The notes under the pieces are model-generated. The model did not search any database, was not told the DNA's origin, and saw only the letters and a program-made list of their open reading frames with translations. From Ananas comosus (lineage: Eukaryota; Streptophyta; Magnoliopsida; Poales; Bromeliaceae), in contig NC_033636.1 of NCBI RefSeq assembly GCF_001540865.1, positions 7,964,233 to 8,028,232 of the forward strand: a stretch of DNA of 64,000 bases, read 5' to 3'. Each line of letters starts with the position of its first letter. Within the stretch, counting starts at the first letter, position 1. The translations under genes and the position numbers were made by a program. Shown here piece by piece: positions 41,268 to 53,595 of this stretch.

Positions 41268-41405
41268 CCAACTGCCCCTAGTACAGATGGCAAAAGGCTT
41301 GATGGTCGATCGGTACCTGATCGAGGTCCCAAGTTTGAAATCTAGTTGTTTCATATTTTCGATTAAATTCATTTTTGTTAAAAAAAATAAACAAAGCTAA
41401 GATAC
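41268..41405 (+). mobile_element. tRNA-derived SINE, diverged copy
   Basis: TGCCCCTAGTACAGATGGCAAAAGGCTTGATGG and AAGTTTGAAATCTAGTTG correspond to the A-box and B-box regions of the other copies; the tail is AAAAAAATAAAC. No clear target duplication remains. Confidence 0.6.
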
Positions 41406-43140
41406 TTAAAAGAAACCTAATTAAACAAGATTCATCTAGAATTAATGTGTGTTGTTAGGAGTACATCACTATTGCTTGTAGGGTTGGGACTTTTGAGATT
41501 TAAATAGTAGCCAACAACAAGGACAAATTTGGAGGTTTGTGGTGGAAATTACTCTTTTGTCCAGTAGAGTTAGACTTATATATATTCTTAAATTATCACT
41601 CTTTTATACATGTATATATAAATATATAAATATATATTAATATTGCATAGAACTTTAGATCGCGTATCCACGTAACTTAGTTCATGTCCTTAACTCCCTC
41701 TAAAAATTACTTGAGGTTCCACAATAGGTCAAAAACCAGTAGGTCCTTTCATTTTCAAATAAAAATCTGCAAGCCACCGTCGTCAGCGTTACGACTATTT
41801 CTCAATAATTTATCAGATTGATTTGATGGATATCATGATATTATATTTAGTCATAAGATCTCTTTGCTATAAGAGTGCTCAAGTTTAATATATTATCTTT
41901 TCGTAAATCTTTTCTGTTAGTGCATGTGGTATGATTTACACGATCTGTATCATATACTGAGTGAAATAATAGGTTAAAATCTCTAACTTTTGTATCTACA
42001 TATTAACTCTTTTTTTTTTTCAATTACTTTATTGAAAGCACTTTTTGTAAAAGCTAGCTATATGTAGTTCCGCCAAACAAACACGAAGATGTCAACAGTG
42101 ATATACACAACGCAATATTGATCAATGGTTGGTGATGACACGTTACGTTATTGATATAGATAAGATGTGGCTTTCATTGATTGTATTGCAATAATAAATA
42201 GCAGTGATATCCTTTTCCAAAGTGCTACTACTAGAAGCAAATGCAGTTTTTTTAGTCGCTACATACACTGTCGAGCCACATAAAGTTTGGTAGTCACATT
42301 GACGGATCCTAGAAATATCGAAAGTTCAAAAAGTGTCAATTCGAAAAAGAAAAGCCGAGGAAGCGAACAAAAAAAAAAAAGGAAAAAAACGAATATTGGG
42401 TGGTATTTTTTTACCGGCAGATTCTCACATATTTCAGAACTATCAGAACTGAAGTTGGGCACTGAATATATATTCATCTTCTTTTGAATGGCATCGAAGA
42501 ATTTTCTGATATACAATACTCGGCCAAAAGGGATAAAATTTTAATATGTTTTTTTTCGAAGAAAAAGAAACGCCGAAAATGTTTTGCGATTTGCGATCCT
42601 AGATAAGATCAGTTCTTTTCTCTTTTAAAGTTATCGAGTTTACAATACAAATATTTAAGATATGAGAAAATTGATCTATGTTTTTTTCAAAAAAAAATAG
42701 AAAAGGAAAAAGTAAATTAAGGTGATTCAATCTGAGTCTTGCTCAAGTCTCGAATAAATTTAAGGACGTAGTTGAAGAAAAAAAAAAAAAACCTTTCCTG
42801 GTCTGGTCTATTGGACCGGGTCCACGCTGAGACAAAGGGAAGCGTAGACCGGCGTAGTACAATGAGACCCTTGTTTCTATTTTCCCACGCTTTTCGTTGG
42901 CGGGTTTTATTAATGAGGGGTCAAAAAAAAAAAAAAAAAGGGAAGGGGGAGGGAATACACGAGGTGTGACACGTGGCGTCTGGCCGAGGAGGCGTTGCAT
43001 GTGGTCGTAGCCGCACGAATCGGAAGGGATCCGAGGACGCAGTCCATGTCACATCCCAATCTCACGAAGAATTGTTAGGTGGACCGCGTTCACCACACAA
43101 GCCGTGAACCGTTCACTAATCAGCCGTATGTATTGTCACT
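41406..43140. other. Intergenic stretch with a GC-rich island at 42960-43120
   Basis: This is mostly AT-rich with homopolymer A tracts. 42960-43120 is GC-rich and contains GACACGTGGCG (G-box-like). No gene could be assigned. Opposite-strand frames at 42743-43000 rest on poly-Lys/poly-Phe from homopolymers. Confidence 0.4.
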
Positions 43141-44230
43141 CTTTTTTTATTAATTAATCACCAATTTTTCTTTTTTTTCTTTAACAAATATTAAAAATAC
43201 CAAAAGTCCATAGATGATAGTGATATAAAGATTAAAAACAAAAATATGATTTAGGAGACAAAAATCTGAAAAAATTCATAATACTCTGTTTGTTTGTACA
43301 CGAAATTAGCTATAATTAATATTTAGAGAGATATTTAAAGTTATTATTGTTATGCTATCCAGTAATAATCTAGGATTTGCTTTATCTTATTTTTACTTCT
43401 ACTTGTGGTGACAAAAGGCTTTAGCAGTGGATTTCAAAAAGAAAATAAAAAATTTATATTTCTTGTAGAGAAAAATAAAAATACAAAAAATTTGAGTCCA
43501 GTGAAAAATATTTCAACTTGGTGCTTTACTCTTTCTAATAGTACCTCTTAGAGAATAAAACTTAAATATTTGGTTTATTTCCAACAACGGAACATCAAAT
43601 TTGGCGATCGACACTACTAAATATAATCTAAATTATTTAAATTTTTGAAAACTAAAGCCCTTCAGGCTTCAATACCCTTAGGACTGGACTTTTGTTTATT
43701 ATGCACAAAAGAACCCTGCTTGATTCACTAATTCATAGAAAGTTACTGAACTTTTGAATTTGAAAAATATTTCAGAAAATATTTTTAATAATATTTATTT
43801 ATCATTCAAGTGGTTTCAAAATTAATAATTTTTAATAATTATTATTGTCAAAATATTATAAAATACAGCTCCTAAAGTATTCAAATAACCTATTTCATAA
43901 CTAATTGTTCTCGCCATCGATTCAAATATCTTATTACAGGGTTGGCAATCCATTTCGATGTTCACAAGTTAGCTCATATTCGCTGAATTTTAATTATTAG
44001 ATTAACACTCTAATTTTCTTTCAACTTTTTACCTAATAGTAAGGCTAATAACCTAACTAACTGTTCGTGAGCCGATTCGTATTGAGTTCGTTAATAAACA
44101 AGCCGAACACGTGCTAAATATTTTAATTCGATATTTTAATTAGTCAGCTCGTATTCGCCTCGCTGATAGCCCTACTCTATTATTAGAAACGATACGAAAA
44201 TAAACTTTATAAATAATATTGTGTCCAAAC
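43141..44230. other. Intergenic stretch with two worn foldback relics
   Basis: 43510-43920 keeps a few family B words (GGCGATCGACACTACTAAATAT). 43938-44172 has inverted ends ACAGGGTTGGCAATCC and GCTGATAGCCCTAC, suggesting a small MITE. No gene is visible. Confidence 0.4.
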
Positions 44231-45205
44231 AGTGTTATATCACAGAGCTAGCGCCAAAACACAGAATAGAAGATTGGGGGAGGGAGCACATGGTTTTGGC
44301 CGGTCTACGGCCGAGGTGGTGAGCCGAGTCCATGGACTGAGGAGCAGAGCTCGGGTCCTAGTCGAAGGAGTTGACCGGTTCTCCCACGTGTGGTGCGCCG
44401 CGCCAATCGGAACCAATTTGGACTCAACGGACGCGGTCAGAATCAGATCACCTCGACCCATGCGACCCGAATCCCGGTCCGCGTCCTCCACCCCCCACGT
44501 CGCTCCACGTGGCCCATCAAAATTCGTGCTACGATCGCTTATCCACGGGAAGAGTAGTAGTTTCTACACAGGTCCCTGACTTTTTATGAAATTTGTGTCC
44601 CTTTTTTTCTATATACTATATATATAAATTCTTGATTTCTTCCTACCAAGTTTTAGTAGGATTTAGAGATATTTATATAGTAAATATATATAGCTGAATT
44701 TTGAATGTGTGTCTATGTTTCTGTGTGTGAAATTCATAATTAAAGTACTAGATTATTAATGAGAGCTAATTAACATTATAATTTTTAAAAAACATATGTG
44801 TATGATAATTACAAGAACGAATCTACAAAGTGGAGATTAGAAGGAAAAATATTGATAAGGAAGTGGCTTTTTTCATGAATATTAAGTTAAAAAAACTCAT
44901 AAACTTCATATTATAAAAAAAAAAATAGCTAAAAGTTATTAGCAATTATCTAGAAAGTAAAGGACATATGTGTAAATTACTCCTTGTCATAGCCTCTCTT
45001 ATTGCACCAGTAGGAAAAAATTAAAAAAAAAAAACATCTTGAGACTCCTCCTTAAACACATCACACATCACACATCACACATCACACACCACACACCACA
45101 CATACAAACACACACACACACATCTCCCCCTCTCATCATTTCCCTTCTCTTCTTCTTCTTCTTCTCCTCTTCTCCTCTTTTTTTCTCGAATTGCGGCGTT
45201 ACGCG
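44231..45205 (+). promoter_or_regulatory. Upstream region of the WRKY gene
   Basis: 44270-44570 is a GC-rich block 650-950 bp before the start codon. It contains a W-box core TTGACC (44371-44376), which is the binding motif of WRKY factors themselves, and two G-box cores CACGTG (44385-44390 and 44506-44511, the latter inside CCACGTGGC). Nearer the gene, 45057-45122 is a (CACACAT)n/(CA)n tract followed by CT-rich sequence, probably the leader. Auto- or cross-regulation by WRKYs and ABA/light-type input are inferences from motifs only. Confidence 0.5.
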
Positions 45206-48050
45206 ATGATGAGTTCGTTTCTGGGCTCGAATCTACGGCCGAAGATCAGCGGCGCGCTCGACTTCCCGATGATCGTCATACGCGACAACGAATCCGGCGC
45301 GGAGAAGCGGCGCGTGGTCGACGAGATGGACTTCTTCTCGAGCGAAAAGAAAGAGCGCGTCGAGCGGAAGAAGGAGTCGGACGCGAACGTCCCCGATCTC
45401 CGCATCAAAAAAGAAGATCTCACCATCAATGTTAGTAACAATATTTTTTTTCTTTTTTTGGTTTTTATTTACAATAATTTGTTATTTTTTTGGGTATTAT
45501 ACATAGATGGGTTTACACGTTGCTTCGAGAAACAGTGTGATCGATCGCTCGGTAGATGATGGGTTGTTGTCGAACGAAGAGGAGAAAGAAACCAAAGCTG
45601 AGGTAATTAATTAATTGATTAATGAATACTACTGTTTTTTTAAGCATTATTTTTGGTGTATATATATGTATTTTACATAATTTTAATACTTGTATATATG
45701 GTTTTGATTAAATTATTTTTTTTAATTAGTTAGCAGCAGTGAGAGCCGAGCTTGGGCGCATGAACGAAGAGAATCAGAGGCTTAAGAACATGTTGAGCCA
45801 CGTAACGGAAAATTATAACTCACTTCACATGCATCTCATCACACTCATGCAACAAAAAAACCAAGCAATCCATGAGGTATATATATGTATATGTATTATT
45901 TATTTATTTATGTTTTCATATAGTAAATTATTTCGATCTGAGCTAGAATGTTTTTAAAAGTAAACTTTTTCTAGCTTTAGTTTATTGCAATGATAGAGTA
46001 TGCGAGTTAACAATCAACAACATTAAATATGATTTATGATTCATGAATCTTTTTAGAAATTTTTATATTATTTATCTGTTGATTGGTTGTTCTTATGTAT
46101 ACTCATATTAGTTTTATTGAAATTGTGAATTTTACGATCACTCGAATACTAGATAAATCACAAAAGTTTGATGCTTCAAAAGTTTATGTTTAACTTTGTC
46201 TCATCATTAAAAATATGATAAAAACACTAGCTAGTTCTAATTGTTAGCAACATTAAAACTAAAGAAACCAAGTTATATGATTAATCTCCACATAGCAGGT
46301 CAACGGCGAAAAGATCGTCGAATCGGCGAAAAAGGGTTACGAAGGCGCGATCATGCCGCGACAGTTCATCGCCCTCGGATCTGCGGCTTCGCTCGTCGAC
46401 GAGGCCTCGCACTCGACGACCGAGGGGGGAAGCGGCGACCGATCCGCGGGCTCGCCGACGGTGAACAACAACCACGAGGTGATCTCGATGGATTATGGAC
46501 TAAACAAGAGCAGCAGCAACAGCAACAGCAATAACAACAACAACAATAATAATATAAGCAAGGAGAGATTATTGGATGGGAGAGATCATGTGATTAGGGG
46601 CGCTTTTGTTAGAGAGGAGAGCCCGGATCAAGTGTCGCAGAGTTGGAGCAAGGGAACCAAGTTGATGTCACCTACAAAGAGCTCGGATCAAGTCCACGAA
46701 GCCACCATGAGAAAGACTAGGGTTTCGGTTCGAGCTAGGTCCGAAGCACCTATGGTACGCATGCAGAAGTGTTATTTGAGTAACGTTAACGGTTTGAAAT
46801 GACATTAATAAATGTGCGTGAAAATTTTCTCAATTAGTTTTCCATACAGCAGAATCAGAAGCATCAAATTAGAAATCTTCTTTGGTTCACTTTCTCTTGT
46901 TAACTTGTTGAAGCTAGCTTTTGCTTTTCGAAATAGAAAAATTGTTGTAGAAGTAAACTTAGATGCACAATGATTAAGGATTTACTAATTTGGTTTTACT
47001 TTTGCTTCTACTCGAAGTAGCAACAAGAGATTTTGCAGTAGAAAATTACTGTCCCTCTAGTATATAGTATATTTCTTCGAACAATATTATTCAGAAAGTA
47101 ATTTATTAAACAATACTGTATCTTATAGCAGGTTCGAACAAACCGTAAGTTTGTTTACAAATTTATTGAGTATATCGAAATTATTTTTCTTTGTAGATCA
47201 GTGATGGATGCCAATGGAGAAAGTACGGGCAGAAGATGGCGAAGGGAAACCCCTGCCCCCGGGCCTACTACCGCTGCACCATGGCCGCCGGCTGCCCCGT
47301 CCGCAAACAAGTAATTCTTTCTGTCTTTCTTTTCTCACCTACTATCGTATGAAAATTTCTAAAAGAATTTTTATAAAACATTTTTCTTTGAGACTGAACA
47401 CAGAAATTCTACATTGACTGCAGGTGCAAAGATGTGCGGAGGACCGTTCTGTGTTGACAACCACCTACGAAGGCAACCACAACCACCCGCTCCCCCCCGC
47501 GGCGATGGCGATGGCGTCGACGACCACGGCCGCCGCCTCGATGCTCCTGTCGGGCTCGATGTCGAGCGCCGACGGCCTCACGCCACCGAACTTCCTAGCG
47601 AGGGCCGTGCTCCCGTGCTCGTCCAGCATCGCCACCATCTCCGCGTCCGCACCGTTCCCCACCGTGACCCTCGACCTCACGCATTCGCCGACCCCGCTGC
47701 AGTTCCATCGACCGGCGGCTCCCCTCGCGTTCCCACCCCCCGTGCCGCCACCGCCACCGCCGCCGCAGCTCTTCGGGCGGGCGCTTTACGACAGCACGAA
47801 ATTCTCAGGCCTGCATGCGTCGGCCGGCGGTGGCGGTCCCGACAACGCGAAGGTGGCGGATTCGGTCAGCGCGGCGACCGCAGCCATCGCGGCGGACCCG
47901 AATTTCACCGCGGCGTTGGCCGCCGCGATAACTTCGTATATCGGAAATAGCGGCAGCAGCAGCGGCGGCGGCGGTAGCAGAGTCGAGAACATGAAAAATA
48001 ACAAAATATATGATAACAAGGATTGTAGTGATCACAACATGGGAGGATAA
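45206..48050 (+). CDS. Group IIb WRKY transcription factor
   Basis: This is a nuclear, sequence-specific regulator binding W-boxes. Exons: 45206-45430, 45507-45602, 45730-45876, 46299-46754, 47197-47310 and 47424-48050. All introns are GT-AG in phase 0 and the product is 554 aa. The N-terminus has the acidic DEMDFFS motif. Exon 3 forms a leucine-zipper-like coiled coil ([19 protein letters not shown]). Exon 4 holds MPRQFIALG and an Asn/Ser homopolymer run. Exons 5-6 hold one WRKYGQK domain with a C-X5-C-X23-H-X-H zinc finger (CTMAAGC to HNH), split by an intron just before VQR. That intron position and the coiled coil define group IIb, the WRKY6/31/42-like branch. The last exon is GC-rich and Ala/Pro-rich. 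The first in-frame ATG pair (45206, 45209) is taken as start. The exact orthologue cannot be given. Confidence 0.96.
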
Positions 48051-48400
48051 CTTAAACATAGAGCTAATTAACTATGAGTCTTAATCATCATTTTGTTTTT
48101 TTCTCGTTTTTCTCTCTTTGATAATTAATTTAATTTATCAAGAATTAATCACAAACGCAGTGTTCTTTCTTTTTTCCAACTTTGACCAAGACAAAGACAA
48201 AACCGAGATGCATTCTTTCTCGTGATCGACTTTGGTTTACAATTTTTTTTTTTTGGTCCTATTTTTCAAGTACATTATACATTTAATTTATTTTAAACTC
48301 ACTCGCTGACGATCAGATCGATCTTTTGATTAACGTATTGTACATAATATAAGAATCAAATTCAATAAATCAGGCCTACTACTTACTAAAACGAATACGT
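48051..48400 (+). other. Probable 3' UTR of the WRKY gene
   Basis: A canonical AATAAA lies at 48364-48369, about 315 bp after the stop, and is the best polyadenylation-signal candidate. The sequence is AT-rich and non-coding. Confidence 0.45.
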
Positions 48401-48724
48401 TAAGTGATAATCTTTTTCTCTATAAAATATCTGTATATATGATCAGCGATCACCGATCGAATAGTGCACAGACGTATGAATTCGGCAATGTAGGCAATAA
48501 TTTCTGTGAAGTCGCTTTTGGGCACACAAGAAGCGCGAGGAGGAGTGCTGGTAGGGTTTTGAAACATAGAAATGAGATTATTAATTAAATTATTAAATAG
48601 TTAAGTAAGGTGGGGGGTTAATTTGGTCATGAGTCCTACAAAAAGGGGAGCTCATTTTGTCAAACATTTCACCATCTGAGGTTGCTATGATTCCCAGGAG
48701 TACTATCTCCTTGTGTAATTAGCT

Positions 48725-48800
48725 GTGCATGTACATGTACATGTACATGTACATGCACATGCACATATGTGTGCACATGTCAAAGCTAATTTGGCTTTGT
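48725..48800. repeat. (GTACAT)n hexamer repeat
   Basis: ATGTACATGTACATGTACAT passes into ATGCACATGCACATATGTG between about 48728 and 48780. The unit is self-complementary, so the tract can fold on itself. Confidence 0.8.
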
Positions 48801-48860
<60 letters not shown>

Positions 48861-49420
48861 CCGGCTACTATACTATCTATAGTACGGGAGCTCCCGTACT
48901 ATAGTGTTGTTTTCGATCTTTGGGCGTTCAAATCAACGATCCACACCGTTAAAACTGATCTAGGGTATTTAAAGCTTTTAGAAATAAAATTTTATATTTT
49001 TTCGACATAGTTTACTTTATGATCAAAACATTTCAAAATTGTCAAATTTCAATGGCTATTATGACGAATTTGGAGTTTAACGGTGTAGAAGAATCTAAAT
49101 TTCTTCAAATTTTGATAGAAAATTTTTTAAACTATATAGATTAAGGTTAACATTCTTGATCTTGAATTTAAAAGTCCTATGCTCAAATTTTAAAGAGTAT
49201 TCAATTTCCACCGTCCATTTTGACATAATTTATTTACTAAGTAAACGATATCGAAAAGAACTAAAATTTTATTCCTAAGAACTTCATATACCCTAGATCA
49301 TATTTAACGGTGTGGATCGTTGATTTGAATGCCCTAAGATCGAAAACAACACTATAGTATGGAAGCTCCCGTACTATAGATAGTACAGTAGCCTAATTCT
49401 ATATATATATATATATATCC
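48801..49420. mobile_element. Family B foldback between (TA)n(GA)n and (TA)n
   Basis: (TA)n(GA)n at 48801-48858 lies on the left and (TA)n at 49401-49418 on the right. A perfect 28-base palindrome occupies 48877-48904 in the left terminus; the right counterpart (49352-49380) has one mismatch pair. Inner words AACGATCCACACCGTTAAAA and its complement, plus the whole interior, match the copy at 32083-32620 with only scattered differences. No coding capacity. Confidence 0.85.
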
Positions 49421-49562
49421 TATTATGAGATCATCACCCTGACAAGGTAGTTGGCATAGTACCATTTAATTTCTCCAATATATTCCACATTTTGTAGTAC
49501 TAGCTTTTAAATGGCTTTGTTGTTGTACTTGAATTAAATGTAACTATATATGTGTGGAGGCC

Positions 49563-50016
49563 CACTACAACAAAACTATGGTTTAGCGGCGATTATTTTT
49601 TAAATTAGCGACAATTACAATTGCCGCTAAAATATTTTATGGCAATTTTAACAATTGCCGCTATTGGCGGGGTCGCTAAAAGTTTTAGCGACATTTATTC
49701 CGGCGGTTGGTAAAAATCCAAATAAATGCCGCTAAATATTATACAATAACGACTATTATAAATGCCGCTANGGGGAGGGGGTGGGGGGGTCCGCTCGCGA
49801 CAGAGAGAGGACGCGGGTTGATCCGGTCGCGAGCGAATGAGGTCGATCGAGTGGGTTGGGTTAGGGTTAGGATTATATTTAATATATAAATATTTGTTTG
49901 TTTAAAATATATATTTGAAAATAATTGCCGCTAAAGTATAGTAAAATAATAATAATAGCGGCCGTTTTATAATCGCCGTTATTAAATTGCCGCTAAAAAG
50001 TAATTTTGGTGTAGTG
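49563..50016. mobile_element. CACTA (En/Spm-type) non-autonomous element with an internal N
   Basis: The ends are CACTACAACAAAACTATGG and the complement of CACTACACCAAAATTACTT. The trinucleotide GCC lies on both sides (49560-49562 and 50017-50019), the expected 3-bp duplication. Subterminal GCGGCAATT/AATTGCCGC words repeat in both orientations. At N49771 the sequence switches abruptly to a G-rich block, so part of the interior is probably missing. Confidence 0.85.
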
Positions 50017-50019
50017 GCC

Positions 50020-52328
50020 CCCTCAACTATAGGGATAATATCTTGTATACTTTTTAAAATTTTAAAATTATTTAACATATTTCTGATTGGCCAAAATATC
50101 ATTCTTGATTTATGATTATTCCTTCAAATATTTTCAAAACCCTACTAGGGTTTACTAATGAGATATCATTTTGGGTTTTAAAAAGGTATTTTGATAATTG
50201 TAGAATTAATTTAAAAATTTTAAATAGTAGTCAGGAGTCAATAAGAAAAAACCCCTTTGAAATATATAGGCTCCTAATTCTATTTTTTTTAAGCAATGTT
50301 ATCGATCTATACACTGAAATTAGAATTCTATATATATAAAGAGATATAATTGGTTCTACTACTTTCTCACGTGCATTCTAGTGAAGAATTTTTAACTGTT
50401 CTGCACTATACGGGAGAGTACCAGAGATAGGAGGATAAACTAGATAACCCAAATTCAGTTAGTGACATTCATATCACAGAGAGAATTTCTTTTCTATGAG
50501 CTATGGTGCTCTGTGAGTTATTTTTATTTTTATTTCTCCACGCATAAATCTTGCACCCTAACTTTGGAATGGCTACGATCCATCTACTAGTCTTATTAAT
50601 TTTTTTATTAAAAAATTTAAGAATAATTTTTAAAATTTTAGAATTCACGGATGTAAAATGTACACCTTTATATTGGATATATGTACATGCAATTATTTGT
50701 TTATTTATTTTTAAATTTTTTTTTAGCAAGGAGTCGGGATGTTTGTGGGTATAGATATATATGTAGCTGAGCTTAAGGTAAAATAGAATCTGAATTGGAG
50801 AAATATTAAGGAATAAATTTAAAATTGACCAAGTTTGGGTTCAATTATAGTTTTTGTAACTCTCCAATCCGAACCCAAAACAAAAATTGAACCCGAAAAT
50901 TTAAATTGGTAGAGATTAATTTCGATTTGTGAATCCTAATTAAATTAGTTATCAGAATGGATATTTAAATTAATTGGAGATAACTCAATAGGATTTAAAT
51001 TTAAATTAAATTAGGAATGAATCCTTGATGTACATATATGGCCTAGGCAACGAATTGCATGCACCGCGTGCATGATTGTATATTTGTATATAAGAAGATG
51101 CACAATTGTTTTGGCATGGGTCCACGGACGAAGCCTGAGCTTGGATCTTAAAAACTTTTTATGAAGCAAATTATAATAAAAATTCGATATATAAGTCACA
51201 AACTCTTTCCAAAAAAAATTTATTTTGGTCCTTCGAATTTATACTATTTTAGTTTTTACTATTTCATAAATAGAAATTTTTATGTAATTTTTAAAAAGTT
51301 CAGAAGGGTCATGATGCACAAAAACATGAGAGATAGGCAAGAGAGATTTAGAAAGAGGGTTCAAATTGTAGCGATACTATGCTCTGCAGAAAAAAAAAAA
51401 AAAAAAGTTTGAAATTCTTTCTCTTAGTTAATAAATTTTATTTACCTGTATTTTTTGTTTGGTTTTGTTCTCTTTTGTGATTGATGAGTTTATAATAAAA
51501 AACGACTAAACAATCTGAATGTGAGGAGTACCGAATATTCAACAAATGGTATCAGAGCGGATTGCGGATTCTAAACAATGTATCGGCCATTAAGTTACTG
51601 AGTTGTATTAATTATGATATTATGCAATTAGTTGTTAATTCATTAAGATTTTAAATGTTATTTGATATGATTTTTTCAATTTATATATAGAGTTGTAATT
51701 AATCAAAATCAAGTTTTTGGTTTTGATTTCGATTTCGAATTTTCGGTTTTTCGACGGGTTCTAATTAGATATATTTGGGCTTATCTGTTTTGGGCCAGGC
51801 CCATAGTATTTGGGTGTTCTAATTTTTTTTCTCATTTTAAAAAACATGATCAATGTACCAAAATTTTGCCTTGATTTTTGTTAATAAATTTTCATTTCAA
51901 AAACAAAATCAAAGTGAATTTTTGGTCCAGCATTTAGTAAAACTAAATTGGGCTAATTCAATAGAACCAAACCAAATTAAATCGAACACAATTTGGTTCG
52001 ACCAAACGAATCGAGATTTTTTTTTTTCTTATCTCTTTTTATTGAACAAATTTTTGTGCTTCCCTTTTGGTTTAGATGAAAAAGTAATCAAAAACTTTAT
52101 TTTCTTTGCTACTTACCGCTAGTTTTTCGGGATTCAAAGATGATTTTGAATCGTTTATCTGTCAAACATCTGACAATTGCTTTTTAGAATAAAAAAGTCA
52201 TTTGAAAAACTTTTAGTGAACGGCCTCGAAAAAGCGCCAAAAGTACTTTTTAGCCAATATAATCGCGGTGGGCTGCAGCCCAAACAGGTTACTACCGGGC
52301 CTATTGCTTGGTTCAAAAATGGCTCCGC
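50020..52328. other. Intergenic stretch, nothing recognised
   Basis: AT-rich. CCCCTCAACTATAGGG at 50018 resembles the terminus of the MITE at 22275 but no partner end is clear. Frames of 60-90 codons here have no family resemblance and mostly come from A/T homopolymers. Confidence 0.45.
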
Positions 52329-52488
52329 TTACCTACCGTCCCTAGAGCAAGTGGCAAAGGGCTTGGTGGTTGGTACCTGAGACCCAAGTTCGAAGCCTAG
52401 TTGATTCACATTTCCAGCTAAGTTTATTTCTAAATAAAATAAACGAAGCGGGTTGCGTGCTACCTATCTCAAAAAAAAAAAAAAAAAG
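52329..52488 (+). mobile_element. tRNA-derived SINE with poly(A) tail
   Basis: The body has CCTAGAGCAAGTGGCAAAGG (A-box region) and AAGTTCGAAGCC (B-box region), then a tRNA-unrelated part and A17. An 8-bp target duplication, GGCTCCGC, flanks it at 52321-52328 and 52489-52496. Confidence 0.85.
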
Positions 52489-52496
52489 GGCTCCGC

Positions 52497-53225
52497 ATTT
52501 GCTTCCAGTTTCAGCTGTGGTCATATATTATGCAGTATCTTTGAAACTACAACAGTTTGAACTCTCTATTGTACGCTATAAGCAATGTAAGTGCTGCTCA
52601 TAATAACACTTCTGGGGCAAGCCCTAAGAATGGTAGGCGCCAGGACGAGGTTCGACTATCTTCGGCATGACCTGAACTTGACATCGTGACCAATCCCCCG
52701 TGCATAGAAAGAAGTGGATCCAACCTAAATCCGACCTCGAACAATTTTCTCCTTCGTTAGCACTCAATTAGTAAGAACGAAGTTTATGCAGAAGTGTCGC
52801 ATGAATAGAGTTATTTAGAAAAGTACTTCATTGGTTTCGCCAATTCAAATGAATATTCATCGAGTCTTGAACTCTGTATACATATGTCTCTGTGTGTTCT
52901 AATTGATTCAGCTAATTATACTTACAACAATCGAGAAACTACCTCAAAATTCAGGTCAAACACGTCGTTAATATTGACATGTATTGTAGCAAAAGGGCTA
53001 GCATTCTATTTCTTGGCAAAGGTCGGAGTGGGCTGAGTCACAATCGAAATCCGCAGGCGCCGTATGACCGTTCACTTTAAGTGAATTCGTTGCCCTCTTT
53101 CCAATTATTTGAAATTGGAAATTAATTTTTTTAAAGGCTATTACGACAGCATGAGGCAAACATTGCAATTAAGGAAATTACACAATCACAAGAAAATCTT
53201 TGAACTTAAGATCCAAACAGCGAGT
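52497..53225. other. Intergenic stretch, nothing recognised
   Basis: No element or gene was recognised between the two SINE copies. Confidence 0.45.
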
Positions 53226-53400
53226 TACCGACAGTCCCTAGCGCAAGTGGCAAAAGGGCTTGGTGGTTTGTATCCAAGACCCAAGTTCGAATACTAGTTG
53301 ATTCACATTTCTAGCTAAATTTATTTCTAAATGAAAAAAACAAAGCGGGTGCCGGGTAGCATGCTACTTTTCTCTCTCAAAAAAAAAAAAAAAGAAAAAA
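53226..53400 (+). mobile_element. tRNA-derived SINE with poly(A) tail
   Basis: Same organisation as the copy 900 bp to the left. A 15-bp target duplication, ATCCAAACAGCGAGT and ATCCAAACAGTGAGT (one difference), flanks it at 53211-53225 and 53401-53415. The tail is an A-run with one G. Confidence 0.85.
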
Positions 53401-53595
53401 ATCCAAACAGTGAGTCTACAGTGACAAAAATGTCCTACTCTTATTGTTGTCATATGCCAACAAATATAAAACAAACTGAATATGCCAAATTAGGACATGT
53501 GTTCATTATGTTGATGTTAGCGACATAAAACCATGCTGTGCCACTTTCAATGGGCCCACAATAGGAGATTTGTCCATTTTTCCCTATCTTTCTAA

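Noticed and set aside
42743..43000. Opposite-strand frames near a poly(A) tract
   Set aside because: Poly-Lys and poly-Phe stretches come from A/T homopolymers. No coding support.
44232..44589. 115-codon frame in the GC-rich block upstream of the WRKY gene
   Set aside because: No family resemblance; both strands are open because of composition. Read instead as a regulatory region.
46281..46475. Minus-strand frame over WRKY exon 4
   Set aside because: It is a shadow of the GC-rich coding exon on the opposite strand.
47414..47950. 178-codon frame overlapping the last WRKY exon in another reading frame
   Set aside because: High GC keeps alternative frames open. The WRKY frame has the zinc-finger residues and matches the upstream exons in phase.
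49855..49880. Telomere-like GGGTTAGGGTTAGG
   Set aside because: Only about two units, and the plant telomere repeat is normally TTTAGGG. It sits in a G-rich block inside a CACTA element.
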